From Ktedonosporobacter rubrisoli (lineage in GTDB: Bacteria > Chloroflexota > Ktedonobacteria > Ktedonobacterales > Ktedonobacteraceae): DNA of 64,000 nucleotides. Below the pieces are notes generated by a model. That model had not been told where the DNA came from, searched no databases, and saw only the letters and a program-made list of their open reading frames with translations. The stretch covers positions 3,968,001 to 4,032,000 of the forward strand of contig NZ_CP035758.1 in assembly GCF_004208415.1 (NCBI RefSeq). The letters are read 5' to 3'. Positions 34,601 to 43,200 of this stretch are shown in pieces. The number at the start of each line of letters is the position of its first letter. Positions within the stretch are counted from its first letter, which is position 1. Made by a program: the position numbers and the translations under genes.

Positions 34601-34749
34601 TTGCCGGGTACTCTAACCTGGAGATCGCCGCTGAGCTGATCATATCTGTCAATACAGTCAAGGATCATCTCAAACATCTCTATCGTAAGTTGGGCGTAAG
34701 CAATCGTCGGGAGGTCCGCAAAGCCGCACGCAATCTGAAGCTATCCTAA
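31606..34749 (+). CDS. MalT-like LuxR-family transcriptional regulator with extra N-terminal domain
   Basis: The 1047-residue protein carries an unusual N-terminal region (about 50-105) with RYTVRKEAVQQNGSYWYGY and SWQGRTSKRYLGRT, which resembles small nucleic-acid-associated domains of the DUF6788 kind. A MalT-type STAND ATPase follows: P-loop RAPAGFGKTTL (159-169) and Walker B ILVLDDYHLI (256-265). A long TPR-like helical region comes next, and a LuxR HTH closes the protein (987-1047: LSGQEQRVLRLLLAGYSNLE, NTVKDHLKHLYRKLGV). Such proteins bind an inducer with the helical part and activate promoters. Its target may be the downstream glycosidase-like gene. Confidence 0.9.
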   Translation: MPRRALNLLKWSQQSQSYELSSSKASAIHEIIPESQAWREWLDTISSFAFHSRCGMRYTVRKEAVQQNGSYWYGYRSWQGRTSKRYLGRTSDLTLARLEEIANNFTAEAASRAGQSLSSTEPLLISRLHPPRLPLGLIERTHLFARLAAWRTYKLTLLRAPAGFGKTTLANSWLAQQQKQQAISHLAWISLQASDNDQLHFWRTIISAYQSWQGEPGKTALTRLASAFRPPFAAVPLETILALFLNDLAKQAGNSILVLDDYHLITEPRLHEALSFFIEHLPLQVHVVILTRNEPNLPLTRWRAQGYLQELSSQDLRFSTIETATFLELTVAASLSAAQLAQLDALLQGWAAGLRLLILAGKMEQAGIERLLSGLEQQQPSNSFRQQLLDYFISEVLDAQPEALQRFLLQTSVLGRLTGSLCDTIMDGQNSSEVLETLELSGLFLEALDEAVRAQTSTILPWYRYHALFAEAMRAEAQRRFGEERLRTIARQASYWYEQHELADAAIEAALQAHDMERAALLIERFSSGAQQIELHILQSWLAQMPEATIDAHPTLCLYAAITLQFQAEPAHPSHSNRTRISALLQKAEEGWRSSGQLTEVGVVFAFRALIASLRETAEQEAVENASKALNLFAVEPGENHIRPTTWQWRTICLGIVGTTAMHQGRFEESQQLLLEALADCQTDGNQEFLREICLRLGTLYQILGKLYQAYEYFQRTLSLGLSQRDYTDCQRALRGLAQLSLEWNDLDAVEQRIHEALELMEQNNQERREDIDYLLALLSFAHGQNISAQLRVSALLARLQTTLIPAVQELLTEVLSLQTRLQLDAHDYLAAQNSLHLLSSSAHELSFGQQMVLHILQVRLLLAQGMEKEAIALLAQLLPVTQEKQYMRGQLELLILLALAHATCKQKAEAHKWLYKALSLAYSEGFLRVFLQEGDAMAHLLRSLLPAIREKTVRAYGQAILRALLSTDAASTPPVSLNDNLPFEPLSGQEQRVLRLLLAGYSNLEIAAELIISVNTVKDHLKHLYRKLGVSNRREVRKAARNLKLS

Positions 34750-34930
34750 GCGCTACCTCTTTTGTCTCTTCACGAACTACCCACTTAACCACCCATCCAG
34801 GTGGATGTAGCGCCACTCCATTTTCTTCTATACTTCAGCAAGTACTTGAACGAACTTAAGTATGTAAGCTAAACGCAGGAGTATAACTTTGAGTCGATAT
34901 AGCATCGCTAATCAGGGAGATGGAACAGAT

Positions 34931-36361
34931 ATGCATCTCATCAAGGATTCGCTCTTTGGTATCGTGCGCGGACCGCTCTATGGCCATCTCGGCGCAAAGG
35001 CCGATGTTTTCATGCCCCAGGTTCACCAACTGGGGGCCCATCTCGTCAGGCTCTTTCTTTTCTGGAGCCAGCTAGAGCCTGAGCGGGATCACTTCGTCTG
35101 GGACGCACTCGATACGCTTCTGGCCCAACTGGAGCCCCATGACGAAGTATGGATTACTCTCAACGCAAGTTCTTTATGGGCCAGCAGGCACGCCACCAAT
35201 TTTCAACCGCCCTCCCCTGCACGCGATCCGGACGAGTATCAGCGCTTTGTGACCGCCCTCGTCTCGCATTGTCAGGGACGCATCAGCTACTGGCAATGCG
35301 AAAACGAGCCGACTAATCCCCTGCTCTGGGAAGGTACTGCCCAGGAGTATGCACAACATCTTAAAATCTTCTCTCAGGCGGTAAAGCAGGTCGATCCTAC
35401 GGCAAGGGTAATTCTGGCCGGCGCCGTTGATAACTTTCATATCCCCGCGGATGCTGAGCATCCCGATGCCCAGACAGAGCAAGCCTTTTTTGATCATCTG
35501 TTGCGCGAAAGTGCAGCCTACTTTGATATCTTTGACCTCCATGCCTACGGAGAGCTCTATGCAATTCCGGCAAATATCCTGGCTGTCCGCCAGAAAATGC
35601 TGGCCCTGGGCTACAAGAAGCCGATAGTTATAGGCGAATACAACGGACCCAGTTTCTTCAATTTCGCCGAAAATTTGCCAATTATGCAGCGCTTATTCGA
35701 GAGCATATATGCAAACCCACACAGAGATACCCTGGCTCAGGCTATCCAGAGCGAAGCCATTGCCGAGCTTTATGCACAGATGGCCGACCTTCCGCCCCAG
35801 GCTCAGATGTTTATGGAAGGTTGCTCTCCTGAATTGGAACAGAAACGCCAGCGCATTAACTGTCGCGAGTTGGTGATACGTAGTGTGCTGGCGCTCTCTG
35901 CCGGAGTGTGCAAACTCTTCTGTTGGAATCTTGCCAACGAGAAAGTTGATCCGCATAATATGATGCATTTGCTCTTTGACAAATACAAACTTGTGGACTA
36001 TGAGAAAGGGATCTTCAAGCAGCCCTATCCGGCCGCAGAAACGTTTCGTCGCATGGTACATATACTTGCGGGCCTTGAACACATCCAGCGTATTGAAGTA
36101 CCCGAGCAGCCGGACATCTATCTCTTCGCCGTCCAGCGGAAAGAACGCAGCCCACTTCTCATTAGCTGGGAACGCCGCGATGCCTTCTCAGGAGAAGATG
36201 AACCGCCAACCCCTTTTACCTGGCCCTGGCCCGCATCCAGGGCGCAAGCGATAGATGTGTTTGGCAATGAGCTTCCGTTAAAGCTACAGGCAGGCTCGCT
36301 CTACCTCTCGCTATCGGCTACTCCTGTGTTTATCGCAGCTCAAGACGAGAGTGAGCAATAA
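34931..36361 (+). CDS. GH-A clan glycoside hydrolase-like protein (cellulase/GH39-like TIM barrel)
   Basis: The protein of about 476 residues has no signal peptide. It shows the two carboxylates of GH clan A: the acid/base Glu in WQCENEPTNP (E126) and the nucleophile-type Glu in PIVIGEYNG (E236), in a (beta/alpha)8 context with LVRLFLFWSQLEP at the start. A C-terminal all-beta part (about 380-476) follows. The precise family (GH5, GH39 or an unclassified one) cannot be fixed by eye. ATG 34931 has AGGGAGA 10 bases upstream; TTG 34889 with AGGAG is an alternative that adds 14 residues. It lies downstream of the giant LuxR regulator. Confidence 0.72.
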   Translation: MHLIKDSLFGIVRGPLYGHLGAKADVFMPQVHQLGAHLVRLFLFWSQLEPERDHFVWDALDTLLAQLEPHDEVWITLNASSLWASRHATNFQPPSPARDPDEYQRFVTALVSHCQGRISYWQCENEPTNPLLWEGTAQEYAQHLKIFSQAVKQVDPTARVILAGAVDNFHIPADAEHPDAQTEQAFFDHLLRESAAYFDIFDLHAYGELYAIPANILAVRQKMLALGYKKPIVIGEYNGPSFFNFAENLPIMQRLFESIYANPHRDTLAQAIQSEAIAELYAQMADLPPQAQMFMEGCSPELEQKRQRINCRELVIRSVLALSAGVCKLFCWNLANEKVDPHNMMHLLFDKYKLVDYEKGIFKQPYPAAETFRRMVHILAGLEHIQRIEVPEQPDIYLFAVQRKERSPLLISWERRDAFSGEDEPPTPFTWPWPASRAQAIDVFGNELPLKLQAGSLYLSLSATPVFIAAQDESEQ

Positions 36362-36409
36362 GCGCAGTCCTTCGCAAGAAGTAGCTGAAGATAAAGCATA
36401 AACAATCCT

Positions 36410-36437
36410 AAGGCCAGATCTTTTCAAATCTGGCCTT
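36410..36437. terminator. Bidirectional hairpin terminator
   Basis: AAGGCCAGAT (36410-36419) and ATCTGGCCTT (36428-36437) form a perfect 10-bp stem with an 8-base loop, between two convergent genes. Confidence 0.8.
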
Positions 36438-36454
36438 ATCTCTCCGCGAAGCTG

Positions 36455-37546
36455 CTAGATCCCCATTACCCGCCGCAACTCATCCAGGGGCAAAGCGTAA
36501 GCTGTTCTTCCTCGCCAGCCAGTCATCGTCTCGGCCGAGGTTAATACATTAAGGATAGCTTCCTCAACTGCCTCTGCGGTCGCTTCAAAAAACAGCGTTA
36601 ACTGATCATGGGAAAGCATCTTTACATCATGAATAGCCCCGCTTTTATAGGGCAAATGATTGCCAGTCGCAAAGGCCAGAAAAATATCTCCGCTGCCGTC
36701 ACTACCAACTCCTCCCACGCGTGCTAAACCCACGGTTGCGCGCCTGGCAAGTCGCTTGCACTGTACGGGGAGCAAAGGAGCATCTGTCGCCACAATTACA
36801 ATGATCGAACCACCTTTGGGCTGCTCTATCCAGGGACTCGGGACGTGCTCGAAACCGAGCTCGCGTCCCACAGCTACTCCATTGACGCGTAGCAGGTGAC
36901 GATCTCCATAATTAGCCTGCACCAGCGCCCCTACTGTATATTGGCCGGCTGGGCATTCTACAAGCCGCGAGGAGGTTCCTATTCCCCCCTTAAACTCATG
37001 GCAGATCATCCCTGTCCCTCCGCCAACATTCCCCTCGGCCACCGGGCCGCTCTGCGCTGACTCCAAAGCCTCAAATACATGCTCTTTGGCTATATGAAAA
37101 GCATTGATATCGCTAAGCCAGCCGTCCCAGGTCTCGGCGGCAACAGGAAGCGTTCCATCCCAGGTTGCCGCAGCTGCCGCTGGAGCTAAATTTTTATCTC
37201 TCCGTTCAGCTGGATAGGCCGCAATTGCATCACGCACCGTGCCCACGCTGTTAGTATTGGTAATACCGATCGGCGTGTGAATCTTGCCCGACTCTTCGAC
37301 CCATTGTACTCCACTCATTTCACCACAGCCATTAAAAGAGAAATAGCCAGCAAATGCGTGATCCTGCCAGATCTCTCCATTGCGAGGCACGATCATTGTA
37401 ACGCCAGTGCGCGCCACACGCGGCTCATCATGAATAAGCGTCTTATGTCCAACCAGGATACCTGGCACATCAGTAATAGCATTGAAAACACCTGTTGGGA
37501 AGCGCCCAATCCTAATCCCAAGATCGCGCAAACGCATTCGTGGCAT
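36455..37546 (-). CDS. P1 family N-terminal nucleophile peptidase (DmpA/BapA-like aminopeptidase)
   Basis: The 363-residue protein matches the DmpA/P1 family: ITDVPGILVGHKTL, FNGCGEMSG, GNVGGGTGMICHEFKGGIGTSSR and the self-cleavage site in PKGGSIIVIVATDAPLLP. Family members split before a Ser (here S247), giving a beta chain of about 117 residues with that Ser as nucleophile, and release N-terminal D- or L-amino acids or beta-amino acids. No signal peptide is seen. Specificity cannot be read. It is separated from the glycosidase-like gene by a shared terminator. Confidence 0.9.
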   Translation of the reverse strand: MPRMRLRDLGIRIGRFPTGVFNAITDVPGILVGHKTLIHDEPRVARTGVTMIVPRNGEIWQDHAFAGYFSFNGCGEMSGVQWVEESGKIHTPIGITNTNSVGTVRDAIAAYPAERRDKNLAPAAAAATWDGTLPVAAETWDGWLSDINAFHIAKEHVFEALESAQSGPVAEGNVGGGTGMICHEFKGGIGTSSRLVECPAGQYTVGALVQANYGDRHLLRVNGVAVGRELGFEHVPSPWIEQPKGGSIIVIVATDAPLLPVQCKRLARRATVGLARVGGVGSDGSGDIFLAFATGNHLPYKSGAIHDVKMLSHDQLTLFFEATAEAVEEAILNVLTSAETMTGWRGRTAYALPLDELRRVMGI

Positions 37547-37800
37547 AATAGCGTACCTCTATCAGAAAAATAACCAGTCTTATAACACATCAGACATCAC
37601 AAACGAAGGTAACATTTTCCCATTGGCCTGTCAAGGCGCTCTCAAGGCTTAGTACAGAACCATTTAATCCGCCTGCTAAGCGGCCTTACAGAGAAGGGGA
37701 AAAAATGAGTTCAGCATTGGCAAGACCTCTCTCTAAGCGCTCAAGCCACGCCAGGCCGAGAAAGAAAATGCGCCTCTCAGTAAATTCAGGCCATCAATGC

Positions 37801-37829
37801 TTGACGCAGAGAAGATTGTTTGCTATACC
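37801..37829 (+). promoter_or_regulatory. Upstream sigma70-like promoter of the MarR region
   Basis: TTGACG (37801-37806), a 17-base spacer, then TATACC (37824-37829), about 60 bp before the tandem promoter/operator repeat. Confidence 0.5.
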
Positions 37830-37891
37830 AGATGCAACATGCAACTAGAGAAATACTTCTCTCACGCGTTATAGCAGCATGCCTATTCCTA

Positions 37892-38008
37892 TAGTTTTGC
37901 TTTTGCTTGCCAGATATGTCGTATTACGATATATTTATTATAAATTTTGTTAGTTTTGCTCTTGCTTGCCAGTTATATCGTGTTACGATATATTTATTAT
38001 AAATTTTG
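37892..38008 (+). repeat. Two tandem 59-bp copies, each with promoter and operator-like dyad
   Basis: Copy 1 (37892-37950) and copy 2 (37951-38008) differ at a few positions only. Each has TTGCCA, a 17-base spacer and TATATT (37907-37935 and 37966-37994). Each spacer holds a dyad that overlaps the -10: ATGTCG-N5-CGATAT (37916-37932) and ATATCG-N5-CGATAT (37975-37991). MarR regulators usually bind such dyads and repress their own promoter, so this is a likely double autoregulatory site. Confidence 0.7.
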
Positions 38009-38100
38009 CCCGCGTGCCAGTCATTAGCAGTTGTTATCAGCGAAGCAGCTATCAATCAACCTGTCAGGCAGACTTCAAAAAGAACAGGAGATGTATGTTG

Positions 38101-38589
38101 ATGAATACCAAAAATGAAATTCCTCTCGCAGATTACCGCGCACTGGCCGAATTTCGTTACCAGATTCGCCGTTTCCACCACTTTAGCGAACAGATGGCCC
38201 GTACCGCCGGCCTTGAACCACAACAACATCAATTGCTTCTCGCTATTAAAGGCCTTCCTCTTGGCAAACAGGCTACCATAGGAGAACTGGCTGAGCGGCT
38301 GCAAATCCAGCATCACAGTGCAGTTGAGCTTGTGAGCAGAATGGTAGATCGAGGCTTCGTTGCACGCCAGCGGGATGAAAAAGATCAGCGCCGCGTAATT
38401 GTTCACCTGACCACTAAAGGGGAGGAAATCCTCCTAAAGCTTTCTTCTATCGCGCTGGCAGAGCTGCGTTCAACTGGTCCAGATCTTGTACATGCGCTCA
38501 ATATGCTAGCTAGAGACAAAGAAAATAATCTCAGCGATGAAAACACATCAGAACATACAGCTATACATAAGTTAGAGGATATTTTCTAA
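38101..38589 (+). CDS. MarR family transcriptional regulator
   Basis: The 162-residue protein has the MarR winged helix: LLLAIKGLPLGKQATIGELAE, then LQIQHHSAVELVSRMVDRGFV, and the wing RQRDEKDQRRVIVHLT, followed by TKGEEIL. An N-terminal helix begins at ADYRALAEFRYQIRRF. ATG 38101 has AGGAG at 38086-38090, 10 bases upstream; ATG 38095 is close. The upstream tandem operators suggest autoregulation. The ligand and other targets are unknown; the next gene downstream is on the opposite strand. Confidence 0.88.
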   Translation: MNTKNEIPLADYRALAEFRYQIRRFHHFSEQMARTAGLEPQQHQLLLAIKGLPLGKQATIGELAERLQIQHHSAVELVSRMVDRGFVARQRDEKDQRRVIVHLTTKGEEILLKLSSIALAELRSTGPDLVHALNMLARDKENNLSDENTSEHTAIHKLEDIF

Positions 38590-38849
38590 TGCTAAGATTG
38601 CACTATCCAACAATACGGCTGTCTAGAGCGAGTTTCCAACTTTTTGGGCATAGCGTGACCTCCCAGGCTCTAGAACTTGCCGTATATCATTGCCAGGCAC
38701 AGATCTGGCGGGATAGAGCAGAGCCAGGTGCATACAAGAGGTAAACACACCCGCTCTACCTGCTAAAGGGTTCAGGCCTTCATTTCCTGATCTTTGCGGC
38801 AGAATACCAGCATCTTATCGTGACCCGCGAAACGAAATACCTGGATTAA
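38590..38849. other. Intergenic between convergent MarR and GT9 genes
   Basis: No gene or strong terminator is seen. Confidence 0.35.
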
Positions 38850-40118
38850 TCAATCAAGACCTGTGGAAGCCTCCGCGTGAACGCGGGGATATTGACATGC
38901 CTTTTCTTCGTGCCAGCCGATCTGCTTAAGCGTCGCCGCCACCACTGGCCCTTCTGGAACACGTTGCGTGCAATCATGCTTCGCCAACTGAGAAAGCGGA
39001 ATATCCAGCCGATTACAGGGCATCTCCACACAGCTTGCACAACGTGAAGTCGAAGTAATTACTGTATGCTGCTCTACCTTTCCCCAGGGACCATAGGTCT
39101 GAGGATCAGTAGGCCCAAAGATTCTTACTGTCGGAGTACCCACCGCGACAGCCAGGTGCAATGGACCACTATCCACACCCAACACCAGATCAGCCCTTTG
39201 TAATAATGCAGCCAGTTGGCCAGTAGTCGAGGTAGGAATAATAGTCGTCGGCGCCTCTGTTCCCTGACGGATCTTCTCCAAGAGCGGCCGTTCGTGAGCA
39301 GAACCGGTTAGAATAAACTGAACAGGAGAGGTAGCCGACATGGCCTGGTAGATCTGCGAAATACAGGAGATCCAGCCTTCTAACCTCCATTGCTTTACTG
39401 CTGCACCACTACCTGGATGCACTATCACCACATATTCATCAGTAGATATGTTCTTATCTTGTAATGATGTTTCCACCCACTGGCGCTCCTGCTCATCAGG
39501 AACAAAAACTTCCGGATAGCGTTCAGCGGTATAAGGTTCATCCAGCGCAGGATACCCAAGAGCCTGTAATCCTGCACTTACAATCATCAGAAAAGAGATA
39601 GTGACATGCTGACGCTGTGGCCGAGGAACAGCTGTCGTCAAAAATCGTTCAGCATCAGGTACGGCCCAGCCAACGCGCAAAGGAGCATGAGCAAATAAAA
39701 GCAGTGCCGCTCCCCACCAGAAACGACGTCGCAAGTTGATAGCTAGATCGTAGCGTCCTTGCCGAAGCTGGCGTCCCGTCTGCCATAAAAGGGGCAGCGC
39801 TTTAATAGGATGAAGCGTTCCCTCGCGGCGACTTGGAAAGGGACAGGTTAACACCTCATCTACATCTGGATGATGCTCTACAACTTCTTTTGCCCAGGGC
39901 GCCACAAGCAGGCTAATATGTGAATCGGGCAAGCATAACTTAATTGCGTGCAACACCGGGGTCGCCAGCACCACGCTGCCCAGATGACCCGGATGAACCA
40001 ATAGGATACGTATAGCAGAAGAATTTGAGCGCGAGGCCAAACGCGAGGAAGCTGGCATACCTATACTTCCAACCAGACGAAGCAACCAGAAAAACATACG
40101 ATGCAGTACCTGTTTCAC
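38850..40118 (-). CDS. Glycosyltransferase family 9 (heptosyltransferase-like)
   Basis: The 422-residue GT-B fold protein matches GT9: IRILLVHPGHLGSVVLATPV in the N-terminal half, VVIVHPGSGAAVKQWRLEGW and ADLVLGVDSGPLHLAVAVG with TVRIFGPTDPQTYGPWG in the C-terminal half. A Cys-rich stretch follows (CASCVEMPCNRLD), as in many GT9 proteins. In Gram-negatives the family adds heptose to LPS; in monoderms it serves other surface glycans. Here the acceptor is unknown. The gene stands alone. Confidence 0.88.
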   Translation of the reverse strand: MKQVLHRMFFWLLRLVGSIGMPASSRLASRSNSSAIRILLVHPGHLGSVVLATPVLHAIKLCLPDSHISLLVAPWAKEVVEHHPDVDEVLTCPFPSRREGTLHPIKALPLLWQTGRQLRQGRYDLAINLRRRFWWGAALLLFAHAPLRVGWAVPDAERFLTTAVPRPQRQHVTISFLMIVSAGLQALGYPALDEPYTAERYPEVFVPDEQERQWVETSLQDKNISTDEYVVIVHPGSGAAVKQWRLEGWISCISQIYQAMSATSPVQFILTGSAHERPLLEKIRQGTEAPTTIIPTSTTGQLAALLQRADLVLGVDSGPLHLAVAVGTPTVRIFGPTDPQTYGPWGKVEQHTVITSTSRCASCVEMPCNRLDIPLSQLAKHDCTQRVPEGPVVAATLKQIGWHEEKACQYPRVHAEASTGLD

Positions 40119-40820
40119 ACAACATCCTCTTTCTTCATCGTTGAAAAAGACTCTTAAGAGGCTACTTTCTCCCCGCTGAGCCTTTAAACTCTCTCCTCAA
40201 AACCGATCCTTAAGGATCAGCTAGCGATACAGCATATGAGGCAATATATTCCTACATCATGAGCAATAAGACCAACTCACTCTCTTCGGTCGAGAGTGGA
40301 ATTCCCCGATTTATTTGAGCGATTACCGATGGAGACCCAATTGTAATGTAAAAAGAAGCCAGCTCGGCCCTCTCTTACACCATCCACTCACGAGGAAACA
40401 CTTTGAGAAGAACTGGCTCTGCAGCACAGCAGCACTTGTCCGAGAAGCAGGCATCCTAAATACCTGATGTTATCAGATCAGTTACAAAGAACTATGACAA
40501 GGCTTATACCTCCTCTGTCTGGGAGCAGATGTATTTGTATCTTTATAGTAACTTATTTCATACAGAGTAGGCAATTAGCATATTGCTCCTAGTACTATCA
40601 GAAAAACTATTTAATCGCAAATAAAAATTAATAACAATGCCCTCATGAGTCATTTATATGGATTATACAGAACATGCGCAGATTGAGTGATACTTATTGT
40701 GCCTTTTCATGAATAGCTCCTTGCGCTAAGAAAGGTGACAAAAATGAAGATAATCCCGTCTCGTATCCGCGCTGAAGAAAACTTCACGCAAGTTTGAGAA
40801 AATTAAGGGGAAAATTATCT
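40119..40820. other. Long intergenic region, no gene recognised
   Basis: This A+T-rich stretch of ~700 bp lies between divergent genes. A small hairpin CACTCTC-TTCGGTC-GAGAGTG is at 40278-40298, and AGCCAG/CTGGCT sit about 60 bp apart near 40356 and 40415. No tRNA or known riboswitch pattern was recognised. Confidence 0.4.
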
Positions 40821-42113
40821 ATGCAAGAAGTATCTACCACATCCTTTGACGCCGTGATTGTTGGCGGAGGCCTGGCTGGCCTGACCGCCGCAACTATACT
40901 GGCCCGCGGTGGACGCTCAGTACTCCTTCTAGAGAAAGCCAGCCAATTAGGAGGACGAGCTATCACTACAGAGCAGCACGGCTTTCTCTTCAATCGAGGC
41001 ATTCACGCCCTCTATCTGACAGGCCCGGGTCAAGCTATTCTACGTGAACTTGACGTGCCCTATCGGGGAAAGCCATCTGAACGAGAGCTATATGAGGCAT
41101 ATACACAGAACAGTTTCCATACTTTGCCAATCAATCCCGCCAACCTGCGCACCACAACCCTCCTCAACGAGGAAGGTCGCACCGAACTTAGCAGTCTCTT
41201 GAAGAACCTGACAGCGCTTCATCCAGAGCAGCTTATCGGAACAAGCCTGCAAGATTGGTTAGATAGATCTATTACTCATCCAGTTGTAAGGCGTTTTGTT
41301 GAAGCTATGGCTCGGTTGGCAACCTACACGCATGCTCCTCATTTGCTTGATGCGAGCTATACCCTGGAACTTGTCATGAAGCGCCCTGACGCCCTCCACG
41401 TCGATGGCGGCTGGAAAACATTGGTCGAAGGTTTAAAAAACTCAGCCACAGCGGCTGGCGCTCAGCTTGAAACTAGAGCCAGCGTAGCCACTATCGAAAC
41501 TGGTGAGACTGAGCATTCGATTCGCCTGACAAATGGAAAGGCGTTTCAAGCCAGAGCGGTTATCCTAGCGCTTGAACCTAAAATAGCTGCTCAATTAGTC
41601 GTAAATGGTCCCCAGGAGATCTTGCGTTCCTATGCCGCACAGACTGTTCCGCTGTATGCCGCCTGTCTGGATCTTGCCTTGCGCCGTTTACCAAATCCTG
41701 AGCGCCCTACTGTATTGCATTTCGAGCGCCCAATGTTCTATTCTAACCATGCACGCCGCGCCCGCCTGGCTCCCGAAGGCGGCGCATTACTGCATCTGAT
41801 CAAATATCATGGACCAGGCGAAAAGGGCAATGCTGATAATGATCGGGCTAAGCTCGAAACCTGGCTTGATCAAGTGCAGCCCGGCTGGAGAGACGAATTA
41901 GTAGCAGAGCAATTCTTGCCGCATATTATGGTCTCCTCTGACATGCTTCAAGCCCAACGTAAAGGCCTGGCCGGACGACCTGAACCAACAGTTCCTTCAG
42001 CCAACCATCTCTATATCGCTGGCGATTGGGTAGGAAGCGTTGATCACCTCGCAAACGCCAGCCTGGTAAGTGCTGCCCAGGCGGCACGCCTGATACTGGC
42101 CAGAATAAGGTAG
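40821..42113 (+). CDS. FAD-dependent amine-oxidase-like oxidoreductase (phytoene-desaturase/PPO superfamily)
   Basis: The 430-residue flavoprotein has an N-terminal dinucleotide-binding motif GGGLAGL (15-21) with the acidic end of strand 2 at LLEKASQLGGRAIT, and a C-terminal FAD-binding motif YIAGDWVGSVDHLANASLVS. The layout is that of phytoene desaturase, protoporphyrinogen oxidase and amine oxidases. The substrate is unclear. ATG 40821 has AAGGGG 11 bases upstream; TTG 40794 is less likely. The ECF41 sigma gene starts 42 bp downstream; ECF41 factors are often next to an oxidoreductase gene, so the pair is probably functional. Confidence 0.85.
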   Translation: MQEVSTTSFDAVIVGGGLAGLTAATILARGGRSVLLLEKASQLGGRAITTEQHGFLFNRGIHALYLTGPGQAILRELDVPYRGKPSERELYEAYTQNSFHTLPINPANLRTTTLLNEEGRTELSSLLKNLTALHPEQLIGTSLQDWLDRSITHPVVRRFVEAMARLATYTHAPHLLDASYTLELVMKRPDALHVDGGWKTLVEGLKNSATAAGAQLETRASVATIETGETEHSIRLTNGKAFQARAVILALEPKIAAQLVVNGPQEILRSYAAQTVPLYAACLDLALRRLPNPERPTVLHFERPMFYSNHARRARLAPEGGALLHLIKYHGPGEKGNADNDRAKLETWLDQVQPGWRDELVAEQFLPHIMVSSDMLQAQRKGLAGRPEPTVPSANHLYIAGDWVGSVDHLANASLVSAAQAARLILARIR

Positions 42114-42155
42114 ATGTGATAGTATCCCATTTGGCCAAGGAGTTTTAGCAGAAAT

Positions 42156-43049
42156 ATGGAAACAGAAGCTATCTTTCGCAATTTTCAACCGCTTTTATTC
42201 TCTCTCGCCTATAACATGCTGGGCAGCATTATGGATGCCGAGGACTGCGTGCAGGAAACACTTTTGCGCTGGGAGGACGCACTCAAGCAGGAAGAAAAAG
42301 AAGCTATCCATTCTCCTCGCTCCTATCTATGCGCAATTGCAACCAACTGGTGCCTTGACCATCTACGCAAAGCACATGTGAAACGAGAGACGTCGCTAAG
42401 CAACTGGCTCCCAGAGCCGGTAGTCCGCACCAATCTTGAGGAGCAGGTAGAGATCGCAGAAACTCTCTCGATTGCAGTTCTACGCCTGCTCGAACAGCTC
42501 ACACCATTAGAACGAGCAGTCTTTTTGTTACGTCAGGTCTTTGATTATGAATATGCTGAAATTGCCCGAATGGTAGGGAAAAGCGAGCATAGCTGTCGTC
42601 AAATCATCTATCGGGCTCGTCAACACCTTGCCTCAAAACGCCCACGCTATCCTGTCTCTAAAGAATTGCACGAGCAGTTCTTACAACGTTGTTTGCAAGC
42701 AACTTCACAGGGGGATATGCAAGCGCTGCTAGATTTGCTCGCAGAAGATGTGACTCTCTACTGCGATGGTGGCGAACTGCGCTGGCCAATGCCGTTGCAT
42801 GGATCAAGCGACGTGGCCCGCTACTTACTTGCTATCAACGAAAAAGTCTCGCGCGAAACCGAATGGAGTTGGAAGCTTGCAACCGTTAACGGAGCGCCCG
42901 GCATGCTAGTTCATGCTTACGGAAGAATCGATGCAGTTATAAGCTGTGAACTTCGGGAAGGGCGTATTCAGGAGATTGATTTGATTGTCAGGCCAGATAA
43001 CTTACAGCATCTTCAGCAAGAAAGCATTTGGTGGGGCTCTGTATATTAA
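42156..43049 (+). CDS. ECF41-type RNA polymerase sigma factor (SigJ-like) with SnoaL-like C-terminus
   Basis: The 297-residue protein has sigma region 2 (LLFSLAYNMLGSIMDAEDCV), region 4 (LTPLERAVFLLRQVFDYEYA, then EIARMVGKSEHSCRQIIYRA) and a C-terminal extension of ~120 residues of the SnoaL/NTF2-like type (LLAEDVTLYCDGG ... VNGAPGMLVHAYGRIDAV). The end carries VRPDNLQHL, close to the NPDKL motif of ECF41. In this group the extension controls activity in place of an anti-sigma factor. No anti-sigma gene is near. It is cotranscribed with the FAD oxidoreductase by position. Confidence 0.9.
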   Translation: METEAIFRNFQPLLFSLAYNMLGSIMDAEDCVQETLLRWEDALKQEEKEAIHSPRSYLCAIATNWCLDHLRKAHVKRETSLSNWLPEPVVRTNLEEQVEIAETLSIAVLRLLEQLTPLERAVFLLRQVFDYEYAEIARMVGKSEHSCRQIIYRARQHLASKRPRYPVSKELHEQFLQRCLQATSQGDMQALLDLLAEDVTLYCDGGELRWPMPLHGSSDVARYLLAINEKVSRETEWSWKLATVNGAPGMLVHAYGRIDAVISCELREGRIQEIDLIVRPDNLQHLQQESIWWGSVY

Positions 43050-43200
43050 AAGTGGATGGCGAGACCATTCCAACGCGCAAAGAAGGTATATTGTTAACCG
43101 AAATCGGCAAGACGTTTGCAGAGAGAAGGTAAAGCGCGTTGTAGTAACAGTCAGAGGCAATGCACTCCTCTGCACCACATTGTAAGGAGCAACATAATAT

